Source of the DNA: Nyssa sinensis
Taxonomy: Eukaryota > Streptophyta > Magnoliopsida > Cornales > Nyssaceae
DNA: 64,000 nt
Reading direction: 5' to 3'
NCBI GenBank assembly: GCA_008638375.1
Contig: CM018031.1
Location: 17,948,915 to 18,012,914, forward strand
In this document: positions 45,534 to 57,669 of the stretch, piece by piece
Position numbering within the stretch: the first letter of the stretch is position 1
Layout: every line of letters begins with the position of its first letter
Translations under genes and position numbers: made by a program
The notes under the pieces: generated by a model
Database searches by the model: none
What the model was told of the DNA's origin: nothing
What the model saw: only the letters and a program-made list of their open reading frames with translations

Positions 45534-46575
45534 GATGAAAGTAAAAAGCAGGTAGCAAAATTGTCCTTTGCTACCTCGTATATAAATTTGCTACCTACAT
45601 TAAAATTTGACATTTCAACGAAAATAACAAATGTTAATATTTTTTATTTTTTATATTTTATATTAATAAGTGGTCCTACAATTATAAAGACAAAAGGTCC
45701 TTTTGTATTCATTGGGTCCCATAATTTTTTAATAAAAAAAAATACAATTGCTACTTTTCTCTTCTGATAACAAATTTGCTACCAGCATTTGCTTCATTCA
45801 TTGGAGACCATTTTACTAACATGGTCCATCAAAAACACATATTTCAATGCTTTGCCAGCCTTATTTGGAGATGGATCATCTCCTAAGTGATGAAGCGAAA
45901 AAAAGATAGCAAAATTATCTTTGCTACCTCATATACAAATTTACTGCTTACATTAAAATTTAACACTCAAATAAAAGTGACAAATTTTAATATTTTTTAT
46001 ATTTTCTTTTAACAAGTGAGTCCCACTACTTTTTGATATAAAGATAAGAGATTTTTGTGTATTCATTAAGTCCTATAACTTTTTAATAAAGAAAAATACA
46101 ATTGCTACTTCTCTATTTTGATAGCAAATTTGCTACTTATTTCTCTACCCACAATTGCTTCATTTATTGGAGACTATTTTACTGATATGGTTCATAAAAA
46201 ACACATGTTTCAGAATTTTGCTACCTTTTTTTGGGAATGGACCATCTCTCAGTGATGAAGCAAAATAATAATAATAATAATAATAAAATTGCCATTTCCT
46301 ATCTCATATAAAAAATTGTTATTTATATTAAAATTTGACACTCCAATGAAATAGCAAATTTTATTATTTTATTAATTTTCATATTTTTTATATTTTATAT
46401 TTTGTATTAATAAGTGAATCTTAAAACTTTTTAATATAAAGACAAAAGAATGTTATCTATTCATTGAGTCCATGATTTTTTAATAAAGAAATGTATAATT
46501 GCTATTTCTTTTTTTTTGATAACAAATTTGCTACTTCTCTCTTCTCATAAGAAATTTGCTTTCTACATGTATTAT
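45534..46575. repeat. Tandem array, three units of about 355-365 bp
   Basis: Units start at GATGAA-type words at 45534, 45889 and 46254. Each runs through GCTACCTC, TTTGCTAC, AAAATTTGACA, GTCCCA, TTTTTAATAAA, CAATTGCTACTT, TTGGAGACCATTTTACT and GGATGGACCATCTC-like phrases in the same order. The third unit is truncated and contains an (AAT)n run at 46263-46288. The units are diverged by base changes and small indels. There is no coding capacity. Confidence 0.85.
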
Positions 46576-48055
46576 TAATTAGAAATAATAAGGTGCCTAA
46601 TAAATTAACCAATCCATTAAATAAATAATTTGAAACATCGGTGATCAGTTATGGCTAGTATCTTCACCGTTTTTATTTCTGGAACCAGTCATCAATCAAA
46701 ACTAATAACAAAAACATTATACAATCTTGCGAGACGGTGATTTTGTATATATAGAAAAGGAAGATTAGGTTAAAGAGCTTTCAATAAGATGACAACCAAA
46801 AACAACTATTCAGTCCCTATAGTTGATGAGTTGTTTGAGTTCCTATATAAAAAATAAAAAAAAAAAGATTAATCAAATTTTGATTACTTGAATACCTCAT
46901 TTATTTGACAAAATAACAATAAAACTTCAAACTTATGAACCCAATAACAATAAATTGTATGAAACTAATGGGCCAAAAAATAATTGCCCAATAAATATGT
47001 GCAATGAGAAACAGACAACTTATAAACCCAATGAAAATCATAATGCATAAAAAGTAATAGTCCAATAAAAATATTTTATTTTTATTAAAATATTCCAACA
47101 ACAATTGATGGAAAAGTATAAAGAAGAGAAACATAAGAGATGGAAAAGGTGTCTTAGGAAACGAAAGTGTTTTCTTTTCCTTATCTCTTTTTATTTGCTT
47201 GAAAATGGATGTTTTATGATTTTCTTTATCTCTTTTTGTTTGATTGCACAAGAAAAATATAAGAGATGGATAAGCCATTTTCCTCTTTTCCTCTCTCGTT
47301 TTTGAAAAGAAGAAATGTGTTAGAACAGTAGGGATAGACCTTTCCTTCCTTTTTCTTTCTTTCCAAAAAATAGAAAGCCTATCTTTCTCCCTTTCCTTTT
47401 CCGCATTCTTCTACCTACTCTTCCCTTCTATTAAACAAACCATAATAGAAAGGTGAAAAAATACAAGTATGGGTCCAGCCCATTAAAAAATGTGTTAGAC
47501 GTGCAGTTGAGTTTCACTGAAAAGTATTGTCCACTTTTGTCACTAGCAAGTCTTGATTTTCAGTCCAATAACAAGTATTTACGAGTTTGTTCACTTTAAT
47601 CCTAAACACAAAAGACAGTACCTCTCAAATAAAAATGTCTTGTGCCGTTTTTATAAGTCATCATCTGCTGCAACTGATGTGGGATGCCAACAAAATGTAT
47701 CATTAACAATCAATTCCCTTGAAGCAAATAAGAATATCAGTGATAGGTTTCATTCATACAATTAAGTGTACAATTTTTGGGTTTAAAGAAAAAGTCTTCT
47801 TCAATAAATTTGAACTTTAACATCTGGCTTGATTTTTGGGTTATCATGCTCACTTTTTCAGCAAATTGTAAACATTTTTTTTTTTTAAATGTAACAAAAA
47901 TTTAGTTAAATTGGTTTTTCTCTCCCCACAATTGAGCAGATGAAAATTCTGATTTTTTTCTATTTCCTTCAATTGGTTAAAAATTTAAATTAAAAAAGTA
48001 ATAATGAATAAAAAAAAATTCTAATGAAGCAAATCCAAAAATTAAAAAAAAAAAA
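46576..48055. other. AT-rich intergenic DNA
   Basis: Around 47145-47270 the phrase CCTTATCTCTTTTTATTTG recurs in variant form (TTTATCTCTTTTTGTTTG), suggesting a small repeat or decayed element. The long open frame 46901-47278 on the minus strand has low-complexity AT-rich composition and is not called as a gene. Confidence 0.35.
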
Positions 48056-48450
48056 ACAAAAAACCCACCGAAGCTAGCCTTTGGGTTAACCCCACCCTGA
48101 TGGTTGCTAGGGTGGATGAGAAGAGTAGGTTTTTGCATGGCCCTAAGGGCCCAAGAAAAATATCCCAGATTCCCAATATATGGAGTAAAGAGGATTTGAA
48201 GGGCATTGGCTTTTGGGAGCGTATTTGAGTAGAATGGGAAACGAATCCTTTGGTTAGGTCAGTGTCTCCATGATCAAGAGCCTGTTTTGTTTCAAGGAAG
48301 CAATTAATGGCAGTGGGCTCTCCCCCTTAGGAATAATACAGTGTAACCCACCTTCAATCCCTTTTTGAAGTAGGGCTCCTCCCCCTTGGTATAAAGCATA
48401 CATGGATGGGATAAGTGTCCCTAAAGATTTATGGGTCATTTTCTTTTCTT
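48056..48450. other. GC-elevated island, unknown origin
   Basis: Composition is coding-like compared with the flanks. The phrase GGGCTC(T/C)(T)CCCCCTT occurs twice (about 48318 and 48376). No frame gives a protein I recognise. A decayed retroelement or gene fragment is possible. Confidence 0.25.
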
Positions 48451-49626
48451 TTCTTTGTCATATTTAGCACATGGCCAACTATTTGAGAGTCCACCCATGA
48501 ATTTTTCAAGGCAAATAGATATTGTTGCTAGCTATTTGGATTCTAATTAATTCATGTTATTGGCATGAAAAAGAAGACGTTGTTAATTTATCCATGGATG
48601 TACTTCAATATCATTCTAGTGAAAGAAGATGCATATAACAAACTTCATTATAGATGGAATAAGAATTTGTTTAGTTGTGCAAAAACACATCGAGATGAAA
48701 TGATTAAAATCTCTTTCTTCACACAGCATGTTACAGTTCGAGTCTCGCGTCGTGCACACACACTTAGGATAATCCACCTCCCCCCCCCCCCCCCAATGGC
48801 TGTACTAAGATTTTTTATAGCATTTCATTGATTTTTAAGAGGATATTTACGAATTTTTCAAAATCGGTCAAGTTGGGTTTGATCCCATTAATTTTTTTGG
48901 TTTTTGAAAAAACTAATTTTATGTAGTCTGACTTTATTTAGATTTTAAGTGTTTTTTTATAACTAAGACCAAAGCTTGCTATATAGATTACAAATAAATT
49001 GATTTTAAATCTTTTAATTTTGGTATATACCTTTTAGCAGTTTCAAGATTTACATTTGTTTTTCAAAGATGCTTAAAACATGAAAATAGTCAAACTATAA
49101 GAAAATTAATTTTTTTAAAAATCAGATAACTTAATAGGAATGGATATCTTCTGACCTAACCGATCTATTCTAACTAATTTTGAAAAACTCTCAAGTAATC
49201 TCAAACAAATGTAAATCTAATTATTAAAATGTAATTTTTAAATATTATAAAACTTTATAATTTATTTATTTATAATTTTTTTTTCAAACAAACAAACAAA
49301 CCCTAAATTACAATAGTAGAATTGGATATATGAGATTAATCAATGATCTTTCTCTCCCTTCTCTACGTGGGAAAAGGAGATTGAATGAATCAAATGTATG
49401 TCACATCATGAAAATAGGGTCATTGTTATAATACTTGGGATTAATTAGTTTGAAGTCTTCACAAAAGATGCCTAATTATTTTAGAGTTCAACAACTTTTT
49501 ATTGTTGAGGCGAAGGATTATTAGTTTATTATTCTTTAAGATGAGATCCATTTTTATTAATTGGCACTTTATTTTTTAAAAAAAATAACAACAATACCCT
49601 TGTATGTTATTTATTACTGTTACACC
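48451..49626. other. AT-rich intergenic DNA with a poly-C tract
   Basis: A run of 15 C lies at 48780-48794, preceded by ACACACACTTAGG. GTTCGAGTCTCG at 48737 looks like a decayed tRNA B-box but has no A-box partner. No gene is seen. Confidence 0.35.
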
Positions 49627-49656
49627 AACCCTAACCCTAACCCTAACCCTAACCCT
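49627..49656. repeat. Interstitial telomere-like tract (AACCCT)5
   Basis: Five perfect tandem copies of AACCCT, i.e. TTAGGG on the minus strand. This is the 6-bp telomere unit, not the 7-bp TTTAGGG of most plants. Confidence 0.9.
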
Positions 49657-50736
49657 ACCATCCCTTCCCTTCCCCTTTCGCTACATCCTATGCAAACCCA
49701 CAGTTACACCATGGATGCAACAATTCTGATCACTATTCAACCACCACAATAGCTCAATTGAAATCAACCAAAAGCCCCATGTGAACTATCCTGATTATCC
49801 CAATACAAATAACGGTGATTTTCGTTGCCAACATTTACAACCCATGCCATGGCCAACATCAACAACCAATGGCGCAAGCCCCTTCAATTACCATCGTCAC
49901 AGTGGCCATGATTTCTCCAATTGAAGTCCCACCATGAAGAGATAAATGCAATAGAATTGAATATAAGTTATTTTGTTGTATAAGTAATTTTTTTTTTTTT
50001 TGAAAATTTTTAATTTGTCACAAACTACCATTCATTGTTGCATAGGTCAGCAATTACTCTTTTTGTATTTGTTATATGTACAGGAGTTTTGAGATGGTGA
50101 AAGATTCTCGTTTTTTTAAAGTGTAAAATTGTACAGTTTAGGAATTTGTGAAATTTTATACTTTTTCACACCCAATGAATTTTTAATTATTGTACTTCAA
50201 ATATAATTTTTTACTACCTTTAAAGTCTTATTTGACCATCCAACACATAGTTCAAAAGATCGATAAAATAAATAACAATTTATAATTTTTTCAATTTTTA
50301 CGAAAGTGTAAATTTTACAATTTCAAGAAACTGTGAAATTTTATATTTTTATTAAGACGAAATTTTTCAATGGAAAACTGTATAATTTCACATTTTCTTA
50401 GTGATGAAATTTTTCAGTTTTGAATTAATTTTTTTTTAAATTTCATATTTAATATGAATCTTGTTTGATAGATCTTGACTTTTAGAGTTCAAATATATAA
50501 ATTTTATTTAAAATAGATTTATATATTGTGAGTTTTTGAATTTTGAAGTTTTGTCTTCGTTGCTCAGTATTTTTTACGGGATTTAATTAAACTGAATTAG
50601 AAAAAAATGCTAAAAGAATATTCTAGTCATGAAATAATTGAAAGGACTTAAGGAGTTGACATGTTTGAACGTAAATCTTATAATAATTTCTATGAACTTG
50701 TGTCCAAATAACCCTAATAATTATGACTAGCTTGCA
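49657..50736. other. AT-rich intergenic DNA
   Basis: From 50140 to 50430 several TGTAAAATTTTACA/GTGAAATTTTAT-like phrases occur in both orientations, so local foldback is possible. No gene is seen. Confidence 0.35.
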
Positions 50737-51062
50737 TGCATGGTTATGGAATCATTCTATAGGCATATATAGTCACAGCCATATATAGCATAAATATCAT
50801 CTATCAAAACTACAATCCAAATGCAATGATTTTACACTATTATTGTCACATCCTTAATTCTCACCATAAACATTAGCATCAAATAATCACATCTTAATAT
50901 ATAATTATGCATCGCTCTTGCAATGCATGGTTATGGAATCATTCCATAGGCATAGCCATAGCATCAAGATCATCTATCAAAATTGCAATCCAAATGCAAT
51001 GAGTATTGTCACATCCTTAATTCTCATCATAAACATTAACATCAAATAATCACATCTTAATA
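50737..51062. repeat. Two direct copies with a 187-bp period
   Basis: TGCATGGTTATGGAATCATTC starts at 50737 and 50924. Both copies continue through CATAGGCATA, ATCATCTATCAAAA, CAATCCAAATGCAATGA, TTGTCACATCCTTAATTCTCA and ATCAAATAATCACATCTTAAT. Copy 1 carries about 20 extra bases. The copies are about 90% alike by eye. Confidence 0.9.
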
Positions 51063-52179
51063 GTCATCACCATCAAACATCATTTTCGCATTTATTAATT
51101 AGTGCTACATACATATCTACCAGTAATCATATCTATCTTTTCTTCTTTTTTCAAAAGAAAAGAGACACAATTCATTATGGTTAGCGTGAGTGTCATTACG
51201 CCAACGCAGTACTTTTATTGCGTTCAACGCATAACTTAATCTTTGAATTTACAAAAAGTCGACAAATCACACATGAGTGTAACATTTTGTCATTGCATTA
51301 GCAACATTACATTTCTAAAAGATTAAATTGTAGCAATTAAAAATGAAAGCATTTGCCATCACGCGGGTGGTTGACGCACTGCAGAATTATATAAATGAGG
51401 GTAGGTTATAAACGGGTTCAGACAAGATTTGAAAACTCAGGCAAGGCGGGACAAGGCGGGGGCCTATATTAAAAAATCACATTTTTAATTCTTAAGATCA
51501 CTATATTTACAAAAATATCATATTATATAAATTCATTTTTTAAAAAGGTATTGGAAACGGAATTAGCAATTTAACTGTAGTAGTTCTTAGTTATATATTA
51601 AATCTAATCATATCTCATATTTATTTTATTATTATTTAAGCCCTTTTTGCATTAAAATATTAATCTTGTAGATTGTTATCTTGACTGGTGAAACACGTTT
51701 TCCACCCTTAGGATCCACTTGATTTCTTCAGCAAAAATGCAACATGTTTCATCCCCAACCTATAAAATGATAACTATTGGCACATTTTTTTAATGCAATT
51801 TTAAAATTTTACTGTCATTTTTGTGATAAGTTTTACTCTTATATAAGCTTGGATATAATAAGGGTAGGATACGAGGGTGAGGGAGAAATATAAACGGAAT
51901 TAGTGTTAGAATTAGCTATAGGCAGTACTATTTATAAAAAGTATCCAACTTAAATTCATTGAAGTTGAATTATATCGATTCTTCAGTTCTTGATTATTTT
52001 AAACATTCCTAGGTGGAAGTGAGATTGCTGCAAAGAAAAAAATATAAATGGTTCAAAATTCAACTCTAGATGAGAGTAGAGGAGAGAGGGGAGCAGAAGA
52101 TTAAAATCAAGTCTGAGATGGGGAGAATAGTAATTTCATCCTGAATTTGTACCGTTATGGACAGACCTAACATGGACCC
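51063..52179. other. AT-rich intergenic DNA
   Basis: GGCAAGGCGGGACAAGGCGGGG at 51440-51461 resembles a hAT-type arm, but no pair was found. No gene is seen. Confidence 0.35.
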
Positions 52180-52930
52180 ATGAGGGGCAATTGCCCCTCC
52201 TCAATTTTTTTTTATTAGAAAATTTTCTTATAGATTTCAAAAACAATTTCAAGTACATCCCACTAAGTTTAAAACTTTTCACATTTAGTCTTCTCTTAAT
52301 TTCAATTTCACCCATTCGATAGAACCTTTATTGACTCTTTGAGTTTTTTTAATATAGTCCAAATTTCTTTAAGAATCTTTCTTTGATTTGATTTCTTATC
52401 TAATTTATAAGCTCATTTATATTATTAAATTTAGTTACTTATTAAAAATAGAGTAAATTATATTGACGTCTTTTGAGATTTTTGAAATTACATATCTATT
52501 TCATGTTTTTCTTCTTTTTTTTTTTACGTTTTTTCAATTCTGGCCAACTTTTTTTTTTATTTTTTTTTTCATTTTCAAATAAACACTAATTAAAACCTTA
52601 AAATTCTTTTTATATTAAATAAAAATAAGTTATTTACCTTAAATTTATTTTTAAATAAACTAAAGAAATTCTTTAAAAAAAAGTTAGAAAATTTGGTTAA
52701 AATTGATAAAATTTCAAAAAAAAAAAAAAAATAGAAGAGATAGTTTTATCATTTTAAAAAGAAAAAAAAACATTGACTGAAGAAGATATTTATAGTTTGT
52801 AAGTTAAAAAAAGATAGGCTTGTATAATTCTAGAAATATCATAAAAGATCAGTTTAATTTATCCTTAAAATATTATTATTTAATATTAAATTTTATATTT
52901 ATTTAATTTTAAAATTTATGATCCAATGTT
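52180..52930. repeat. Dispersed repeat copy interrupted by a MITE
   Basis: Starting with GAGGGGCAATTGCCCCTCCTCAA, the sequence follows the same order of T-rich phrases as 54045-54320 and 57670-58015. The order is CCTTTATTGAC, TTTTTAATATAG, TATAAGCTCATTTATATTATTAAATT. The match breaks at about 52450 and resumes at 52865 (TTTAATTTTAAAATTTATGATCCAATG), with a MITE in between. Similar copies are at 54045-54320, 57670-58015 and, in part, 60440-60590. Confidence 0.6.
52451..52864. mobile_element. Foldback MITE, copy 1 (Mutator-like)
   Basis: The left end GAGTAAATTATATTGACGTC...TTTGAGATTTTTGAAATT is roughly inverted at the right end (GAAATATCATAAAAGATCAGT...AATTTATCC). The GGGTAAATTA-type end with long subterminal inverted repeats and an A/T-only flank (TAAAAATA left, TAAAATA right) fits a known plant MITE type, probably Mutator-like. 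It lies inside an older dispersed repeat. Confidence 0.6.
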
Positions 52931-53361
52931 AAAAACAAAACTTGCAGTGCTTTAAATTAAATTTTTGCCATCGTTCTTATGCACCATTGCCATATGTCAT
53001 GCTAAAAATTATCATTTTTATGAATAATGTTACACTTTTTAAAATTATATTTCAAATGATGTAACATTGACATAATACTAGATTACTAACAATACTTGAA
53101 ATAATATAATTAATATAATTTTTACGTATCAGTGTCACATCATTTATATTTCACGAAAAAATCAACCCTAATATTACGCGGAATTTAACATGTGTCAAAA
53201 TGTAGTGATCTTATTATAGTAAACTTAGAAAAAAGGAGTATAAAAAATTGATGAGTCATGCAAAAAACCTTTTGCATGTTATAAAAGTGGATGAGCTCAT
53301 TCAAGCTCAGCCATGGTGAAAGGGGTTGCCATGAGACGTAGAAAGTGGATGACAGCTTTGC

Positions 53362-53369
53362 TATAAATA
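53362..53369 (+). promoter_or_regulatory. TATA-box candidate without an assigned transcript
   Basis: GCTATAAATAGTTC matches the plant TATA consensus well. The DNA downstream (53370-53600) is less AT-rich than its surroundings, but I see no ORF or known RNA. It may be a chance match or a non-coding transcript start. Confidence 0.2.
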
Positions 53370-53667
53370 GTTCACAACAGAGTGGGGGACAACTTATCTA
53401 GTGATAACACCATTTGAAAAGGACATTCCTCATTCTTGATTTGATAAGTCCTCGTTGCACAGTGTAATATGGACCTGTCCTTATCACTTTCATTTCTTTT
53501 TCCCTTTATTTCTTCCCTTGAAATCAACTCCGACTTATTACTCCCCCGTATAAGCCCTTCCTCATATTCATTTATATATCTTTTGGTTTATTCAACCCTA
53601 TTCCCACTCTCTTTTTTAGCCCTTCAATTCTAAAAGTTCAATTTTAATTATTAAAAAATTAATATTT

Positions 53668-53911
53668 TAAAACTCAAATGTATATATTAAAATAATAAAA
53701 TCTCAACAGCTTAAATTTTTTTCTTAGAATTCGAATATATATTAAAATAATAAAACTTCGACAACTTAAAATATTTTTTTTTAGAATCTGAATATATATT
53801 AAAATAATAAAATCCTGACAACTTAAATTCTTTTTTTTTTTTAAATTCGAATATATATTAAAATAATAAAATTCTGATAGCTTAAAATCTTTTTCTTAGA
53901 ATTCGAATTCT
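53668..53911. repeat. Tandem minisatellite, about 4.5 copies of 55-59 bp
   Basis: TATATATTAAAATAATAAAA recurs at 53681, 53736, 53793 and 53852. Each copy is followed by a CTGACAACTTAAA-like word, a T-run and TTAGAATTCGAA. Confidence 0.9.
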
Positions 53912-54044
53912 ATTTTATGCGTACAAACACTTTAAATAATTTTTTCATCTCATATCGTTCTACTAAAAAAATAAAAATAATAATAAAATATTAGACAATA
54001 TTTATGCATGGACAAGGCCACATTGAGCTTGGGGAATTGGCTTC

Positions 54045-54320
54045 TGTTTTAATTTTTTTTTTATACTTTTAATTTTTTTTAAATATACTTTTAAAATTTA
54101 AATTTTGCGTCCCTTTCGGGATTAATTTTTTTACACTTTACTATTATTTTAATTTTAATTTAACTTTTCAATGGGAATTTAATTAATTTTTTTAAATTTT
54201 TTATGTAGACTAAAATTTTTTGAGTGTATTTTCTTTTGATTGGAGTTTTTGTGTAATATATAAAATTTTTATATTAATAAATTTAATTATTTATTAAAAA
54301 TATTATCATTAGGCAAAAAG
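54045..54320. repeat. Dispersed T-rich repeat, second copy
   Basis: The order of phrases matches 57670-58015 and 52180-52450: TTTTACACTTTACTATTATTTTAATTTTAA, ATGTAGACTAAAATTTTTTGAG, TTTGTGTAATATATAAAATTTTTATATTAATAAATTTAA. It is probably part of one non-coding transposon family. Confidence 0.55.
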
Positions 54321-56360
54321 TTTGTTCCTCCTAAACTAAATTTCAAACCTCGTCCCTGTATATATGTAAAATGAAATGCTCAAATTAAACAATCGTTAGG
54401 CTATATTTTAGTTCAACTTAATGATTTTTTCAGGTTTAAAATAGATTTTTTTTTAATTTTTTAAGTATTTGGTTCGACTTATTAAGCGTATTTAATGGAT
54501 CTGCATTTAATTGAAAATGAGTTTTTTTAAAAAGTAGTTCCAGTAAATATTTTTAAAAAATAACTTAAAAGCACTTATTAATAACTAATCAAAACATTAC
54601 AATATCATTTAATTACTTATCAAATACATTCATCTAAATATTAAATAACTTAAATTAAACATTACTTTTTCTTAACTACTTATTCAAATCATAATTTAAT
54701 TTTTTTTTTTGTAACTCATTCAAATAAGCTATTAGTAGGTTATTGTTCTAACCCCGTGACTGTGGTCCATATGATGTAAAACAAGAATGTAAAGACTGAT
54801 TCAGCTCTATTCGTTTCTCAAAAGTCAACTACTCTTCCACATTTCCATGGATGATATAATGTTATACACTAAATGTGATCAAGTGAAATGATTTCACTTT
54901 AAGAAAAAGGTGTGAGATAATAGTCTACGTCTAAAATCATTATTTAAAAAGCTACAAGATGATTATCCATAAAATACAAGAAGGAATATACATACATACA
55001 TACATATATATATATATATTTATTTATTGGTGATGCAATTGATTATGCGAAAGACATTATAACAAAAAGAGAAGAGTTATCGAAAGATATTGGTATAATA
55101 CTGGTCAAAATTTTTACAATACTTAATTTAGTATTTTACGAGTTAATTAATTGGGGCTGGTTTAGTTAGTTATTTATGTTTTTTTTCAGAAGAAAGGTCA
55201 CGAGTTCAAGTTTTATTTTTTATTAGGAAGATGTTAACATTTATTTATATGAGTTGGACTGAGTTATTTGTCCAATGCCAATATTAAAGAAGTTCATGGG
55301 TTGAATTAGGTTATGTCTTGTAAATTAATTGAGTTGGTTGAGTTAGTGGTAATAGAGTTGAGTTCATCGCTTCTTTCAACAACAACAAAATTTAGCATAC
55401 GAGGCTATTATAAATTATAAGGTGAATAGGTATCTGAATCAACTTACACGTATCAAATTAAATCATTTTTCTCCGTAAGAGAGAGACTCGTCTTTTAAAT
55501 TCTAGCTGCTAAGGATCAGCGCAGAAGAAATTCGAACTCAAGATACTTGAATTTTATTCTTAACATTTTTATCGTTCGGCCACACACTGGATAACGAGTT
55601 GCTTGTTTGGAACTGGTTTGTGTAAAAGTCATATGTGGATTGATTTGTTTGGAACTGTACTAGGATCTCTTACTATTATATCTGATCAGTTAATTTCACG
55701 TCATTAATTTATTGAATGGAGTTGAAAATATTCATAATCTTAAAGTCACTTTCAGAAAATGGGATACTTGTGATGTCAAAATGTCTTGCAAATTGGTATT
55801 TGTGATGCCATACTTAATGTTTAGATAAAATTGTGATCAGATAAACTATTTGGGCATCACAAATAGTATGCCAACGCATCGTTACAATTCACAAATTGGA
55901 TAATGTTTTCATACGGTGTTCACATGGGATGGAGGATGAGGTCATTGTGGAGAAGTTCGTATATTAAAATTATAAATAAAATTGAATGTTCAGATGGGTG
56001 TGACGCTCTTATTAAATAATTATTCTTTATTGATAAAATTCATATTATGTGAATATATAGACATTATATAAATGCCAATACATGGCCTATGAATCATTGT
56101 CCAAATAGATAATAAGAAAAAATACTAAAAATGTCTTTAAAATAAATTTCTCAGTCCAAAAAATTCTTGATAAACTTTTTGTTTCTAAAAGATCCAAGGA
56201 ATAAACTTTTACAGTTTTTACTACAAAAAAGTCAAACTATAAACTCGTATTTTAACATTATTTAAAAAATTAATGATTAAATTAAAATAGCTTTCAATAT
56301 AGTTTTAAAATTAATGATTAGATTAAAATAACTTTCAATATAAAGTTCTAACTTTCAATT
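54321..56360. other. AT-rich intergenic DNA with a possible tRNA-related SINE remnant
   Basis: A (CATA)n/(TA)n tract lies at 54988-55020. At 55155-55205, GGCTGGTTTAGTTAGTTAT followed by GGTCACGAGTTCAAG has the spacing of degenerate A and B boxes of a tRNA-derived SINE. A reversed B-box-like word GAAATTCGAACTCAAG is at 55528. No intact tRNA or gene is seen. Confidence 0.3.
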
Positions 56361-56369
56361 TAATTTCGC

Positions 56370-56850
56370 CCTGTTGGAACCTGTCAACTCCATTTCTAAT
56401 GGGACATGTTTGGAGAAAAAAATTTTCACCTCGTTAGGGTTTGGAACGGGTTTGCAGGAGAAGGCACCCTGTTCCGTCCCGTCCTAATTATATAAAATAA
56501 AATAATAAATGAACTTTGTGTTACATAATTTATATTTATAACAATATTTTTTTGATCACTCATTAAAAGTTTATACAAACTTGATAGAGTTATATAGTTT
56601 GAAAAGAAAATAATATTATTCTAATTCTCTATTAGCATGCATATGTTTTATTTTAACATATATAATATCTTGTTTAAAATATGTTAATTGTAATTAATTT
56701 AATAAAATAAGTAGTTAAATAAAAAATTAAAAATGAACGGGACCTCAATGGGGACCCGCTCCTGCTTAAACGGGTTTAAGGAGAACGTTTTTTCGCAGAG
56801 TGGGTTTAGAAAGGGTCCCCACCTTGTTGCCACCCGTAGGACTGCATAAG
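56370..56850. mobile_element. hAT-like non-autonomous element remnant
   Basis: GC-rich shoulders (GGGTTTGGAACGGGTTTGC, CCGTCCCGTCC on the left; GGACCTCAATGGGGACCCGC and GGGTCCCCACC on the right) flank an AT-rich core. The right end GTTGCCACCCGTA resembles the hAT terminus TTGCCACCCCTA. The left terminus was not found. Confidence 0.45.
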
Positions 56851-57344
56851 TATAAAATGGCATAAATTGTAATGCATTTATATCCACCCTTATTTTATTG
56901 TAAAAGCAATTCCGTACTTTTGTTTTAATTATTTTTGAGATTAACTTATTATTTAACTTTACACTTAGAAAAAATTGTTTTAAAGATTTTTTTATTATTT
57001 TTTCCTGAATAATATGTGTTCAGCTTTTCATGGCATCATAAAAATTTCTTCAAAAAGTTAACCCAAAATTGGGTAAATAAAAATATGAACTTGCATGCGT
57101 TTTGGAATTGTTCGATTTTGTTACAACCCAATTGAATTTTTGAAGGTTAAATTTTCAAAAATATTTGTCCAAAAATTTATAAATTTTGACCAAACCATTG
57201 AGTTTATGGTTGAATTTTTTTTTTTAAATCCAAAAAATAAAATTAGGAAAAAGGAAAATACCATATACTGATATTCCAAGCATTGTATATTTATAATATA
57301 TAGGCATGCATAGAAAGTTTAATTGATTCTTCCATTTCTTAAAA

Positions 57345-57660
57345 GACTTTTTTTTGGGTAAGTAATTAGTTGTATTAAGAACAAAACTACACACACACAC
57401 ACATATATATATATATAGAGGCCATACCCCAAGAAAGAAGACAAGCCAGGGAACAAAAGAAACAAAGGCATATTACACAGCCAAACTAAAGCATTTTTGC
57501 AGAAGGAAACAGCTACAAAAAAAGATAGACAGGGATTTTCTCAGGTTATGCCTTGGGATGTCCCAATGTAAGCAAGCCAACCAGTTTTCAAAATTCTTCT
57601 CAATCTTGGGCCAGGACTAGGAGGCAACTTTAATCCGATTAGTATGGGAAATGGCATGAA
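57345..57660 (-). mobile_element. LINE 3'-end-like fragment
   Basis: TTTTTTTGGGTAAGTAATTAGTTGTATTAAGAAC followed by an (AC)n(AT)n tract (57388-57417) and CCATACCCCAAGAAAG... is the reversed layout of many plant LINE 3' ends (poly-A side on the left, so minus orientation). No coding motif is preserved. Confidence 0.35.
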
Positions 57661-57669
57661 AATTAGGAC

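Noticed and set aside
46901..47278. 125-codon minus-strand open frame, very hydrophobic
   Set aside because: Its composition (Phe, Ile, Leu, Lys) is what AT-rich DNA gives by chance. There is no family match, no promoter or splice context, and the DNA has internal repeat phrases.
48733..48750. B-box-like GTTCGAGTCTCG
   Set aside because: No A-box at the correct distance and no acceptor-stem pairing.
53300..53480. A microRNA precursor downstream of a TATA box
   Set aside because: No sequence matching a microRNA family I know and no convincing long hairpin by eye.
55155..55205. tRNA gene candidate (A-box and B-box-like words)
   Set aside because: The sequence cannot fold into a full cloverleaf by eye and both boxes are degenerate. 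A SINE remnant is more likely.
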